A stretch of 64,000 bases of DNA from Amycolatopsis vancoresmycina (GCF_000716785.1 NZ_JNYY01000001.1:248001-312000), one strand, 5' to 3'. Shown: positions 26,282-34,569, counted from the stretch's first letter. Program-made: numbers and translations. Notes: generated by a model not told the origin, from the letters alone.

Positions 26282-26327
26282 GTCGTGAGTGGTAAGACGA
26301 GTTCTAACGCGCCTTACCACTCACGAC
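26282..26327. terminator. Perfect 15-bp hairpin between convergent genes
   Basis: GTCGTGAGTGGTAAG (26282-26296) is exactly complementary to CTTACCACTCACGAC (26313-26327), with a 16-base loop. It starts 9 bp after the sqdB stop and ends 8 bp before the stop of the convergent SnoaL-like gene, so it can serve both strands. The A/T-richer stem differs from ordinary GC-rich terminators here, so it may be a repeated mobile or REP-like element. Confidence 0.75.
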
Positions 26328-26334
26328 GGGCTGG

Positions 26335-26694
26335 TCAGCCGGGGAGCTTGTCGAGGAAGCCGTGCACCTTGGCGATCTTCCCGGCTTCGAGCTCGACGAC
26401 GTCGAACCCGATGGCGACGGGCTCGGCACCCGGGGTGCCGAGGTACCACTGGAAGCGCGCGAGGTCGTGGTGCGCGTCGGGCTCGGCGGGCAGGCTGAAG
26501 GTGAGCCCGCCGAACTGCGCCTGCGCCCCGGCGACGAACTGGTCGATCCCGTCGTGCCCGGCGACGGCACCGAGCGGGTCGGTGTAGCCGGCGTCGGCGG
26601 TGAAGACGTCGGCGACGAGGGCCCGCCGCTTGTCGGCGTCGGTCTCGTTCCAGACGGCGATGTACTGCTCGACGAGGGTGCGGACGTCGGTCAT
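26335..26694 (-). CDS. SnoaL-like (NTF2-fold) protein
   Basis: 119 residues from ATG 26694, preceded by AAAGGATCC. The sequence (VEQYIAVWNETDADKRRALV, YTDPLGAVAGHDGIDQFV, ELEAGKIAKVHGFLD) is typical of SnoaL-like/NTF2 proteins, small alpha-beta barrels that act as isomerases, cyclases or ligand binders. The substrate is unknown. An ATTAC-N7-GTAAT palindrome 82 bp upstream matches one at the promoter of the MmyB-type regulator (27189), so that regulator probably controls this gene. Longer upstream extensions are Arg/Pro-rich and unlikely. Confidence 0.82.
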   Translation of the reverse strand: MTDVRTLVEQYIAVWNETDADKRRALVADVFTADAGYTDPLGAVAGHDGIDQFVAGAQAQFGGLTFSLPAEPDAHHDLARFQWYLGTPGAEPVAIGFDVVELEAGKIAKVHGFLDKLPG

Positions 26695-26775
26695 GGTGGA
26701 TCCTTTCGTTGGGGGACAACGGGTTCGTCGTCCCTGCGCTGAGGACCACTCTGTCGGCTCGGCCGCGGCCCGTCG

Positions 26776-26792
26776 ATTACGCGAGAGGTAAT
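26776..26792. promoter_or_regulatory. Palindromic operator ATTAC-N7-GTAAT (copy 1)
   Basis: ATTACGCGAGAGGTAAT lies between the divergent SnoaL-like gene and the small gene at 26838. It has the same arms and the same 7-bp spacing as the site at 27137 in front of the MmyB-type regulator. Confidence 0.65.
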
Positions 26793-26837
26793 GCCGGTGC
26801 GGCGAAATCCGGTGGCGTGCCGCAGGACACTGGACCG

Positions 26838-27152
26838 GTGGAGGAAGATCCGGACGACGCGTGGCACGCCAAGCCGGGGCCGGCCGACCCCGCGCTGGTT
26901 CGCGAGGTGCTCGCCGCGGCCCGCGCCGAGCGGCCGTCCGCACCGCTGGAGCGGGTGGCCGTGGCGGCCTACGCAGCCGGTGTCACGCCGCTCGGCCTGA
27001 TGCGGGCCTGCTACGCGGCTCAGGACACGGTCGTCGCCGAATCGGCGGCGGCCGACGACGACCCGGCCTGGGAGGCCCTGCTGGACCTCATGGACCGGCT
27101 CACCGGCTTCTGCCCGCCCGGCGCGGAGATCGGGCCATTACCCCCGAAGTAA
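26838..27152 (+). CDS. Small hypothetical protein
   Basis: 104 residues from GTG 26838 (MEEDPDDAWHAKPGPADPAL); a GTG at 26817 would add seven residues. It is acidic and largely helical (REVLAAARAERPSAPLERVA, then GLMRACYAAQ) with no known domain. It is followed after 36 bp by an MmyB-type regulator, and the regulator's operator overlaps its stop codon. The first copy of that operator lies 46 bp before its start. It is therefore probably part of the same small regulon. No SD is visible. Confidence 0.6.
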   Translation: MEEDPDDAWHAKPGPADPALVREVLAAARAERPSAPLERVAVAAYAAGVTPLGLMRACYAAQDTVVAESAAADDDPAWEALLDLMDRLTGFCPPGAEIGPLPPK

Positions 27153-27153
27153 T
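27137..27153. promoter_or_regulatory. Palindromic operator ATTAC-N7-GTAAT (copy 2)
   Basis: ATTACCCCCGAAGTAAT, extended to CCATTAC/GTAATGG arms (27135-27155), overlaps the stop of the small gene. It precedes a -10-like TAGCGT (27176-27181) that lies 7 bp before the GTG of the regulator, implying a leaderless, autoregulated transcript. Confidence 0.65.
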
Positions 27154-27188
27154 GGCAGCGGCTCCAAGATCGCCGTAGCGTCACCCGC

Positions 27189-27986
27189 GTGACGACCATG
27201 GTGCAGGCGCGGCCCGTCGGTGAGCTGCTGCGGGAATGGCGGGACCGGCGCCGGATCAGCCAGCTCGATCTGGCGATTTCGGCGGACATCTCCACCCGCC
27301 ACCTCAGTTTCGTGGAGACCGGCCGGTCCAAGCCGAGCCGGGACATGGTGCTGCGGCTCGGCGAGCACCTCGACGTGCCGCTGCGGGACCGCAACCGGCT
27401 GCTGCTCGCCGCCGGGTACGCGCCCGCCTACACCGAAACCGCGCTCGGGGATCCCGAACTGGACGCCGTCCGGCGGGCCGTCCGGCAGCTGCTCGCGGGG
27501 CACGATCCCTACCCGGCCGCCGTCGTCGACCGGAACTGGAACCTCGTCGACGCCAACGCCGGTGTCGGGCTCTTCGTCGCCGGTGTCGCGCCCGAGCTGA
27601 CCACCAACGTGCTGCGCGCGACCCTGCACCCCGACGGGATGGCTCCGCACATCCTCAACCTGGGGGAGTGGCGCGCCCACCTGCTCGGCCGGCTGCGGCG
27701 GCAGGTGAGCCAGACCGCCGACGCCGGGCTCGCCGAACTCCTCGACGAGCTGCGCGGGTACCCCTGCGACCAGCCGGTGCCCGAGGTCGAGGTGCCGGGG
27801 CCGGGGGACATCTTCGTGCCGCTGAAATTCCGCCACGAGGGCACCGACCTGGCCTTCTTCAGCACGGTCGCCACGTTCGGCACCCCGCTGGACATCACCG
27901 TGGCCGAGCTGGTGATCGAGTCGTTCTTCCCGGCCGACCCGGCGACGGCGGCATACCTGCGCGAGCGGGCCGCCTCGGTGGGATGA
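27189..27986 (+). CDS. XRE-family regulator with MmyB-like ligand-binding domain
   Basis: 265 residues. The N-terminal XRE HTH (VGELLREWRDRRRISQLDLA, then STRHLSFVETGRSKPSRDMV) is joined to an MmyB-like domain (AVVDRNWNLVDANAGV, NVLRATLHPDGMAPHI, LKFRHEGTDLAFFSTVATFGTPLDIT). This class usually represses nearby oxidoreductase or small-enzyme genes and responds to small molecules or fatty acids. The GTG at 27189 is probably leaderless (TAGCGT 7 bp before). Two matching palindromes mark its likely targets: itself and the SnoaL-like/small gene promoter region. Confidence 0.9.
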   Translation: MTTMVQARPVGELLREWRDRRRISQLDLAISADISTRHLSFVETGRSKPSRDMVLRLGEHLDVPLRDRNRLLLAAGYAPAYTETALGDPELDAVRRAVRQLLAGHDPYPAAVVDRNWNLVDANAGVGLFVAGVAPELTTNVLRATLHPDGMAPHILNLGEWRAHLLGRLRRQVSQTADAGLAELLDELRGYPCDQPVPEVEVPGPGDIFVPLKFRHEGTDLAFFSTVATFGTPLDITVAELVIESFFPADPATAAYLRERAASVG

Positions 27987-28026
27987 TGGGGTTCCGCGCA
28001 GCATCCGAAGTGAGGATCACCGGTTG

Positions 28027-28806
28027 ATGGCCGTCCCGCCTTCGCTCGCCCTGTCCGACGGAGTCCGCATCCCCCAGCTGCTGTTCGGCGTCGCGGACCT
28101 GTCCGCGGCCGAAACCGGCCGGGCCGTCCGCATCGCCCTCGACACCGGCTACCGCGGCATCGACGTCACGCCCGGGACCGAGGCGGCGGTGGGCGCGGTG
28201 CTCGCCGCGGCGGACGTGCCGCGCGAGGAGCTGTTCGTCAGCGTGCACGTGCCCGCGCAGGGCTACGACACCGCCCGCCGGGCGGCCGACCAGGCGCTGG
28301 CGGCCCTGCAGCTCGACCGCGTCGACCTGTGCCTGCTGGACGGCACGAAGGGCGCGTTCACCGACACCTGGCGCGCGCTGAGCCGGCTGCGCGCCGACGG
28401 CCGGGCCCGCGTCCTCGGCGTGGCCGGGTTCGGCGGCTCCGAGCTGCGCCGGCTGATCGACGCGACCGGCTCGGTCCCCGCGGTCAACGAGGTCGAGCTG
28501 CACCCGTGGCTGCAGCAGCTCCCGCTGCGCGAGTTCCACGCCGAGCGCGGCATCGTGACGGCGGCGGCCAGCCCGGCGGCGAACACGGCCCTGCTGTCCG
28601 ACGAGACGGTCACGGCGCTCGCGGCGAAGTACGGCAAGACACCGGCGCAGATCGTGCTCCGCTGGCACCTGCAGAACGACACGGTCGCCGTGGCGGCGTC
28701 AGCCACGACGACCCGGATCCGCGAGAACTTCGGCGTCTTCGACTTCGAGCTGGCCGACGACGACATCGCCGTGGTGGCCGAGCTCGACAACGGAACGCGC
28801 GTCTAA
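28027..28806 (+). CDS. Aldo-keto reductase-like protein lacking catalytic residues
   Basis: 259 residues with the AKR barrel pattern: IPQLLFGVADL at the start, GYRGIDVT, a VLGVAGFGGSELRRLI segment, VNEVELHPWLQQ, and the cofactor end KTPAQIVLRWHLQND plus RIRENFGVFDFEL. The Tyr of D-x4-Y is absent (IDVTPGTEAAVG), the Lys position reads VSVHVPAQ, and the His position reads LLDGTKG. Three of the four catalytic residues therefore seem lost while the cofactor half is kept. It may be a sensor or a non-enzymatic NADPH binder. ATG 28027 is used (TTG 28024 is possible). It ends 4 bp into the convergent gene. Confidence 0.8.
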   Translation: MAVPPSLALSDGVRIPQLLFGVADLSAAETGRAVRIALDTGYRGIDVTPGTEAAVGAVLAAADVPREELFVSVHVPAQGYDTARRAADQALAALQLDRVDLCLLDGTKGAFTDTWRALSRLRADGRARVLGVAGFGGSELRRLIDATGSVPAVNEVELHPWLQQLPLREFHAERGIVTAAASPAANTALLSDETVTALAAKYGKTPAQIVLRWHLQNDTVAVAASATTTRIRENFGVFDFELADDDIAVVAELDNGTRV

Positions 28807-30296
28807 GCGGACTTGATCCCGGCGGCCGCGAAATCGGCCTGCTGTGCGGGCTGCTCCAGGTACTCGCGGAACGTCTGGGCGGCGCGCAGCGCGGTGTCGT
28901 CGATGCCCGGTCCGGCGAGCCCGATGAACGGGTAGTCCGCCGAGCGGGCGTTCGCCACCGACTGGGCCGGCGAGCCGATCATCTCCGGCTTCTTCGTGGT
29001 CAGCTCGCTCACCCAGTACGACGACTCGGGCAGCCAGGCCGCCGGGAGCCCGCCGATGGAATCGAGGTTGGCCCGGCCGACCAGTGCGTCGAGCACCTGC
29101 GCGGAGGGCTTGGCGTCGATCGCGATGCGCACGCACTTGCCGTGCACGACGGTGGCGGCCTGGTTCCAGCGGTCGGCGGCCGCGGAGAGCGGCTTCTGCA
29201 CGCTGGGCGTGACGACGATCCGCATCTGCGCGGTGCCGCCGTCGCAGCTGGCGGCCTGCGCCTCGGCGCGGCTGTTGAGCTCGTTGTCGGCCCAGTTCCA
29301 GCCGACGATGCCGAGCCCGATCAGGACGGCCAGCACGAGGCATGCGATCGGCCAGGTGGCGATCCGGCGGCGCGGCGCCTTCTTGCCGACGATCCGGTGT
29401 GAGCCGGTGGCCTCGCCCTTGCCGAGCACGCGGTGCGAGCCGGTGCCCTCGCTGCGCCCGGTGCGCTGCGGCCCGGTGCTGTCGGTGCGGCCGGCGCGCT
29501 GCGGGCCGGTGGTGTCGCTGCGCTCGGCGGTCCGGAGGGCAACGGTGCTCTCGCTGTGTCCCGCCGTCCGGGTGTCGCTGTCGTCGCTCCGGGTGGCGAC
29601 GTCGCCGGGGGAGTCGTCCTGCCGGGTGATGACCTCGGTCCGCTCGGCGGCGGACTCGGGCTGCCGGGCGGCGGCGCGCTTGCCACGGCGGGGGCGGGTG
29701 CCCGGGTCGGCGACCGCGAGGTAGGCGGTGGTGACCTCGGCGCTGTTCTCGGCGGGGGCCTGGCGGCGGGGGGCGCGCGTGCTGATGGGTTCCTCGCCCC
29801 GGCGGGCGGGGTGCGTCGTGGTGGACACGGCGGGATGGGAACCCGAGGTTTCGCCGCGGCGGGCCGGGTGCGTCGCCGTGACGGCGGGAACGTCGACGCG
29901 GTTCGCGACCGGGTAGGAGCCGGACGCCTCACCACGCCGCGGGGCACGGGTCACCGTCGGCTCGCCGCGGCCCACGACCGGGTACGAACCCGAGGCCTGA
30001 CCTCGGCTCGCGACCGGGTAGGCCCCGGACGCCTCGCCCCGGCGACCGGCCGGCGGCGGGCCGCTCGGCTCCGGTGGGAACCCCGGTGCCTCGGCCCCTT
30101 CCGTGAAGAAGGCCGAACCGGACGACTCGCGAGGAGCACCGGCCGCGCGGCCCGCGATCCCGAAGGCGTCGGAAATGGAGCTGCGCCCCGGGGTGCGGAA
30201 GGCACCGGACGCCTCGCTGCGGCCCTCGGCGGGCACGCGCGGCGTGCGGTCCTGAGGGTGCGGCACCGGCTCCTCGTCCCGGTAGTGTCGCCCCAT
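28803..30296 (-). CDS. Repeat-rich single-pass membrane protein with extracellular binding-protein-like domain
   Basis: 497 residues. The N-terminal ~310 residues are disordered, with many short degenerate repeats (RGEASGSYPV, RTDSTGPQR, KGEATGSHR). One membrane helix follows (about residues 319-341, IATWPIACLVLAVLIGLGIV). The outer domain begins GGTAQMRIVVTPSVQKPL and resembles the first lobe of solute-binding proteins found fused to VWA domains, but it ends after about 145 residues with no VWA. The cytoplasmic repeats are rich in Ser/Thr and Arg and might be kinase targets. ATG 30296 is preceded by AAAGGATGACGG. Confidence 0.78.
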   Translation of the reverse strand: MGRHYRDEEPVPHPQDRTPRVPAEGRSEASGAFRTPGRSSISDAFGIAGRAAGAPRESSGSAFFTEGAEAPGFPPEPSGPPPAGRRGEASGAYPVASRGQASGSYPVVGRGEPTVTRAPRRGEASGSYPVANRVDVPAVTATHPARRGETSGSHPAVSTTTHPARRGEEPISTRAPRRQAPAENSAEVTTAYLAVADPGTRPRRGKRAAARQPESAAERTEVITRQDDSPGDVATRSDDSDTRTAGHSESTVALRTAERSDTTGPQRAGRTDSTGPQRTGRSEGTGSHRVLGKGEATGSHRIVGKKAPRRRIATWPIACLVLAVLIGLGIVGWNWADNELNSRAEAQAASCDGGTAQMRIVVTPSVQKPLSAAADRWNQAATVVHGKCVRIAIDAKPSAQVLDALVGRANLDSIGGLPAAWLPESSYWVSELTTKKPEMIGSPAQSVANARSADYPFIGLAGPGIDDTALRAAQTFREYLEQPAQQADFAAAGIKSA

Positions 30297-30412
30297 CCGT
30301 CATCCTTTCGGGGTGAGCGCATGCCAAGCACGCGCTGCTATGCAATCAAACCGTTATCACCCTAACAGGTGAGTATCGGTGAGAGAATAATCTGACTCAC
30401 AGTGGCCCGTGC

Positions 30413-31288
30413 TCAGGGTGCTGCGCTGACCAGGCGATGGCAATGCGCAATCAGGCGATGACGCAGCGGCGCCGCCCGGCGGGCGAACTCCCCTTGGGCG
30501 CGGGCGTATTCGGCCCGGCCCCCGGCCGTCTCGATCCGCACCGGCTCGTAGCCGAGCGAGGCCAGGTCGTACGGGCTCGCCCGCATGTCCAGCGTCCGGA
30601 TCTCGACCGCCAGCTCGAAGCAGTCCGCCACCAGCTCCGCCGGCACGAACGGGTCGAGCTTGTACGCCCATTTGAACAGATCCATGTTCGCGTGCAGGCA
30701 CCCCGGCTGCTCGAGTGCGATCTGCGTCTCCCGCGAGGGCGTCAGCCCGTTCAACGGCCGCGCGGGCGCGGTGAAGAAGCGGAACGCGTCGAAGTGCCCG
30801 CACCGGATGTCCAGGGACTCGACGACCGCGTCGGTGCCCGCCGAGCCCAGCCGCAGCGGCACCTGGTCGTGCCGCACCGAATCCGCCGGCTCGCGGTAGA
30901 CCATCGCCCATTCGTGCAGCCCGAAGCAGCTCAGCCGGGGCGGGCGGGACGCCGTCGCGGTCAGCAGGCGGAGGACGAACTCGGCCGTCCGCACCTTGCC
31001 CGCGCCGAACCCGGCGGGGTCCAGGACCACGCCGTCCGGTGCCGTGACGTACCCCTTGCGGTCCAGGAAGCGGCGCGCCGCGGGCCCGGCGAGCGCGATG
31101 CCGGGCCCGGGCTGCCACCGTTCGAGGTGCGACGGCCGGTACGAGTAGTAGGTGAACAGGAAGTCCAGCACCGGGTGCTTCTCGCCACGGGAGCGCCGCT
31201 CCTGGTGCGGGCCGGTCCACCGGCGCATCCGCGCGACGTGCGCCGCCTCCCGGGCGAGCCAGTCCGCCTCGGCGAGCACCTCGGTCAT
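30413..31288 (-). CDS. Putative 3-methyladenine DNA glycosylase-annotated family protein
   Basis: 291 residues, largely alpha-helical by eye, rich in His/Trp/Arg: MRRWTGPHQERRSRGEKHPV, FLFTYYSYRPSHLERWQPGP, CFGLHEWAMVY, RCGHFDAFRFF, HANMDLFKWAYKL. I recognise the pattern as an actinobacterial family usually labelled 3-methyladenine DNA glycosylase, but I see no helix-hairpin-helix or classic glycosylase motif, so the enzymatic call is weak. The ATG at 31288 overlaps the stop of the CNNM transporter gene (ATGA), so it is co-translated with that pair. Confidence 0.7.
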   Translation of the reverse strand: MTEVLAEADWLAREAAHVARMRRWTGPHQERRSRGEKHPVLDFLFTYYSYRPSHLERWQPGPGIALAGPAARRFLDRKGYVTAPDGVVLDPAGFGAGKVRTAEFVLRLLTATASRPPRLSCFGLHEWAMVYREPADSVRHDQVPLRLGSAGTDAVVESLDIRCGHFDAFRFFTAPARPLNGLTPSRETQIALEQPGCLHANMDLFKWAYKLDPFVPAELVADCFELAVEIRTLDMRASPYDLASLGYEPVRIETAGGRAEYARAQGEFARRAAPLRHRLIAHCHRLVSAAP

Positions 31289-32328
31289 GCGCCCACGTGG
31301 GTGCCGTCGCGCACCGTGCCCACGTACTCCTCGACCAGGTCCTCGAGCGCGACGACGCCGACGGCGTTGCCGCCTTCGTCGAGCGCCCGCGCGAGGTGGC
31401 TGCGCTCCTTGCGCATCGCCGAAAGGGCGACGTCGAGCCGGGCGTCGGCCCGCAGTTCGGTGAGCGCGCGCGTCTTCGAGGCGGGCACGATCGTCCCCGG
31501 GTCCTGCCCGGCGAGGTCCAGGATGTCCTTGACGTGGATGTAGCCGGTCAGGCGCCCGTCGTCGGTGCACACCGGGAACCGCGAGAACCCGGTGGACGAC
31601 ACGGCCTTCTCGACCTCGCCGACCGTCGGCCCGCAGGGGAGCGTGGTCAGCTCGGCGGTCGGCACCAGCACGTCGGCCACCGTCTTCTGCACCGACGACA
31701 GCGTCTGGGCGAGCCGCTGGTGCTCGGACTGGTCGAGCAGGCCCTCCCGCCGCGATTCGCTGAGCAGCTCGGCGAGCTCGTCGGACGTGTAGGCCGTTTC
31801 CAGCTCGTCCTTCGGCTCGACGCGGACCGCGCGCAGCAGCGAGTTGGCCACGAAGTTCAGCAGCCAGATGAACGGGTTGGCCACCTTCACCCACGCGACG
31901 TGCGCCGGCACCAGCCACAGCGCGAGCCGCTCGGGCTCGGCGATGGCGAGGTTCTTCGGCACCATCTCGCCGATCAGGACGTGGGCCACGGTGATGAACG
32001 CCAGCGCGATGGCGAACGAGATGGGGTGCAGCAGCGCTTCGGGCAGGCCCAGCAGGTCGAAGGCCGCCGACAGCCGGTGCGCGATGGCGGGCTCGCCGAG
32101 CCGCCCGAGCAGCAGCGAGCAGATGGTGATGCCCAGCTGCGCGCCGGCGAGCATCAGCGACACGTGCTTGCTCGCGTTGATGACGATCTTCGCGCGGGTC
32201 TTGCCCTGTTCGAGCAGCGCTTCGAGCCGGTCGCGCCGGGAGGAGATCAGCGTGAACTCCGCGCCGACGAAGAAGGCGTTGGCCAGCAGCAGGACGACGA
32301 CGAGGGCGATGTTCAGCCAGTCGGTCAC
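31285..32328 (-). CDS. CNNM/CorC-type membrane protein with CBS domains (short paralogue)
   Basis: 347 residues. N-terminal DUF21/CNNM membrane domain (LLLANAFFVGAEFTLISSRR; AHVLIGEMVPKNLAIAEPER) with about four helices, then a CBS pair (VLVPTAELTTLP; FSRFPVCTDDGRLTGYIHVKDIL). The C-terminal transporter-associated domain present in the neighbour is missing. The family exports Mg2+/Co2+ or protects against divalent cation stress. GTG 32328 overlaps the stop of the upstream paralogue. The pair matches M. tuberculosis Rv1841c-Rv1842c. Confidence 0.87.
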   Translation of the reverse strand: MTDWLNIALVVVLLLANAFFVGAEFTLISSRRDRLEALLEQGKTRAKIVINASKHVSLMLAGAQLGITICSLLLGRLGEPAIAHRLSAAFDLLGLPEALLHPISFAIALAFITVAHVLIGEMVPKNLAIAEPERLALWLVPAHVAWVKVANPFIWLLNFVANSLLRAVRVEPKDELETAYTSDELAELLSESRREGLLDQSEHQRLAQTLSSVQKTVADVLVPTAELTTLPCGPTVGEVEKAVSSTGFSRFPVCTDDGRLTGYIHVKDILDLAGQDPGTIVPASKTRALTELRADARLDVALSAMRKERSHLARALDEGGNAVGVVALEDLVEEYVGTVRDGTHVGA

Positions 32329-33674
32329 GAGGCCACCTCCGCGTCCGCGGCCGCTTCCTGAACGGGGCGGACCGGGGCGACCTCGACCTCGGCGATCCGC
32401 CGTTTGTCCATCGTGGTCACGGTGAGCAGCCAGCCGTCGACCTCGGTGGCGTCACCCTCGGCGGGGATCTTGCCCAGTCGTTCGAGGATCAGCCCGGCGA
32501 TGGTTTCGTAGTCGCCGTCGGGCATCCGGAACCCGGTGACATCGGTGATCTCGTCGGCGCGCAGCTGCCCGGACACCAGCCAGCTGTCCGCGCCGACCTG
32601 CTGGGACGCCGGCGCCTCGCGCTCGTCGTGTTCGTCGCGGACGTCGCCGATGATCTCCTCGACGACGTCTTCCAGGGTCACCAGCCCGGCCGTGCCGCCG
32701 TACTCGTCGACGACGATGGCCAGCTGGAAGCGGGAGTCGCGCAGGCGCAGCAGCAGGTCGTCGCCGGGCAGCGACTCGGGCACGGTCGGCACCGGCCGCA
32801 TGACCGAGCCGATCGGCACGGCGGCCCGGTCGGCGGCGGGCACGGCGAAGGCCTGCTTCACGTGCACGGCGCCGCGGACGTCGTCGAGGTCCTCGGCGTG
32901 CACCGGGAAGCGCGAGAACCCGGTGCGGCGGGAGATCTCGATGAGGTCCTCGACGGTGTCGTCGATCGCCAGCGATTCGAGCTGCACGCGCGGGGTCATC
33001 AGCTCCTCGGCGGTGCGCTCGCCGAACCGCAGCGAGCGGTCGAGCAGCTCGGCGGTGGACGTGTCGAGCGTGCCGCTCTCGGCGCTGGACCGCACGATCG
33101 AGCCCAGCTCCTGCGGCGAGCGGGCGGACCGCAGCTCTTCCTGCGGTTCGACGCCGAACTTGCGCACGAGGAAGTTCGCGCTGTTGTTCATCAGCGTGAT
33201 GAGCCAGCGGAACAGCGCGGAGAACCGCGAGTGGTAGCCGGCGACCGCGCGCGCGGTCGGCAGCGGCCGGGCGATCGCGAGGTTCTTCGGCACCATCTCG
33301 CCGAGGATCATCGACAGCGAGGTGGCGATGACGAGCGCGAGCACGATCGACGCGCCCCCGGCGAACCCGGCCGGCAGGCCGACGGCGGTCAGCAGCGGGC
33401 GGACGAGCTCGCCGATCAGCGGCTCGGCCAGGTACCCGGTGACCAGCGTGGTCAGCGTGATCGCGACCTGGGCGCCGGAGAGCTGGAAGGACAGCGTCCG
33501 GTGCGCCTTCTGCACGGTCAGCGCGCGGCGGTCGCCGACCTGGCGGACGTTGGCGTCAACGGTGCTGCGTTCCAGCGCGGTCAGCGAGAACTCGGCGGCG
33601 ACGGCGAGGCCGGTGCCGACGGTCAGCAGCACGAAGAGGAGGACGCCGAGCACGGCGAAGAGGATCTGGATCAT
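32325..33674 (-). CDS. CNNM/CorC-type membrane protein with CBS and CorC_HlyC domains (long paralogue)
   Basis: 449 residues. It has the CNNM membrane domain (GLAVAAEFSLTALERS; MILGEMVPKNLAIARPL), a CBS pair (MTPRVQLESLAIDD; FSRFPVHAEDLDDVRGAVHVK) and an intact C-terminal CorC_HlyC domain (LVSGQLRADEITDVTGFRMP; TEVDGWLLTVTTMD). It is the full-length partner of the next gene, which it overlaps by 4 bp; the two may form a heterodimeric Mg2+/Co2+ exporter. The ATG at 33674 has no clear SD. The 199 bp upstream, toward the convergent AcnR-like gene, hold no obvious gene. Confidence 0.88.
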   Translation of the reverse strand: MIQILFAVLGVLLFVLLTVGTGLAVAAEFSLTALERSTVDANVRQVGDRRALTVQKAHRTLSFQLSGAQVAITLTTLVTGYLAEPLIGELVRPLLTAVGLPAGFAGGASIVLALVIATSLSMILGEMVPKNLAIARPLPTARAVAGYHSRFSALFRWLITLMNNSANFLVRKFGVEPQEELRSARSPQELGSIVRSSAESGTLDTSTAELLDRSLRFGERTAEELMTPRVQLESLAIDDTVEDLIEISRRTGFSRFPVHAEDLDDVRGAVHVKQAFAVPAADRAAVPIGSVMRPVPTVPESLPGDDLLLRLRDSRFQLAIVVDEYGGTAGLVTLEDVVEEIIGDVRDEHDEREAPASQQVGADSWLVSGQLRADEITDVTGFRMPDGDYETIAGLILERLGKIPAEGDATEVDGWLLTVTTMDKRRIAEVEVAPVRPVQEAAADAEVAS

Positions 33675-33873
33675 TCCGCACCCGCTCGAGCGGCGGGGGA
33701 CGAACCTATCGGACAGCCGGGTCGGTCACCCGGCCCGGTACTGTCACCGGGTGACTGCGCTGCGCGCACGAAACGGTCACTCCTAGCAAGAAATCGGCGT
33801 GTACTGCGGATATGGGGACAATCTTAACGTGTCTTTTGGGTCCGCCGCAGGCGTACCGGGTGTGTCGGAGCGC

Positions 33874-34455
33874 TCATCCGGCACCGGGCCGGTGCCGGCG
33901 CACGGTTTCTTCGACGAGGTCGAGCACCGGCCCCAGCCCGGCGGCGGGCAGGCCCATGGCCAGGTGCGAGACGAGCCCTTCGAGGACGAGCTCCAAGAAG
34001 GCCGTGAGCACGTCGACGTCGACGTCGTCACGCAGGTTCCCGGCCTCCCGCTGCCGCAGCAGCCGCAGCCGGGTGGCGGTGGTCAGCTGCTCGGACCGCT
34101 CGGCCCACCGCGCCCGGAATTCCGGATCGGTGCGCAGCCGCCGGCTGACCTCCAGGCGCGTCCCGAGCCAGTCGGCGGGGTGGTCCCCACCGGCCAGCAG
34201 ATCCCGCATGACCTGGACGAGCCCCTGTTCGGCGACGACGTCGGCCATCCGGAGGGCATCGTCCTCGGCGAGGGCGAGGAAGAGCGACTCCTTGTCGCGG
34301 AAGTGGTGGAAGATGGCCCCTCGGGAGAGCCCGGTGGCTTCCTCGAGGCGCCGGACTGTGGCACCTTCATAGCCGTAGCGCGCGAAGCAGACGCGCGAGC
34401 CGTCGAGGATCTGGCGCCGGCGTGCGTCGAGGTGATCCTGGCTTACGCGTGGCAT
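33874..34455 (-). CDS. acnR: AcnR-like TetR repressor
   Basis: 193 residues. The N-terminal half, ILDGSRVCFARYGYEGATVR, RRLEEATGLSRGAIFHHFRD, KESLFLALAEDDALRMADVV, reads very close to Corynebacterium AcnR, the citrate- and iron-responsive aconitase repressor; the C-terminal LEVSRRLRTDPEFRARW and LDLVEETVRRH also fit. ATG 34455 is used. A 16-bp site matching the AcnR-box plan lies at 34493-34508, so autoregulation is likely. In mycobacteria and corynebacteria acnR follows acn directly; here acn is 15 kb away (49448-52261), with a similar box at its promoter. Confidence 0.8.
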   Translation of the reverse strand: MPRVSQDHLDARRRQILDGSRVCFARYGYEGATVRRLEEATGLSRGAIFHHFRDKESLFLALAEDDALRMADVVAEQGLVQVMRDLLAGGDHPADWLGTRLEVSRRLRTDPEFRARWAERSEQLTTATRLRLLRQREAGNLRDDVDVDVLTAFLELVLEGLVSHLAMGLPAAGLGPVLDLVEETVRRHRPGAG

Positions 34456-34492
34456 CCTGAAATCCTGGCACCGAGGACCGGCTTCTCGCAAT

Positions 34493-34508
34493 CCGTACGT
34501 ACGTACTG
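34493..34508. promoter_or_regulatory. AcnR-box-like palindrome before the AcnR-like gene
   Basis: CCGTACGTACGTACTG fits the AcnR consensus CAGNACnnnCGTACTG (from C. glutamicum, recalled) at all fixed positions but one. It lies 38 bp upstream of the repressor ATG and within the 184-bp gap shared with the divergent type VII-like cassette. Confidence 0.6.
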
Positions 34509-34569
34509 TGACCCGGAGTGCCCGGGAACCCCGAGCGTGTCCCCACCGTCTGAACGTTGCGGCGTTTCG

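Noticed and set aside
26695..26943. Upstream extension of the SnoaL-like gene
   Set aside because: Arg/Pro-rich, overlaps an operator and the divergent small gene; a good SD lies before ATG 26694.
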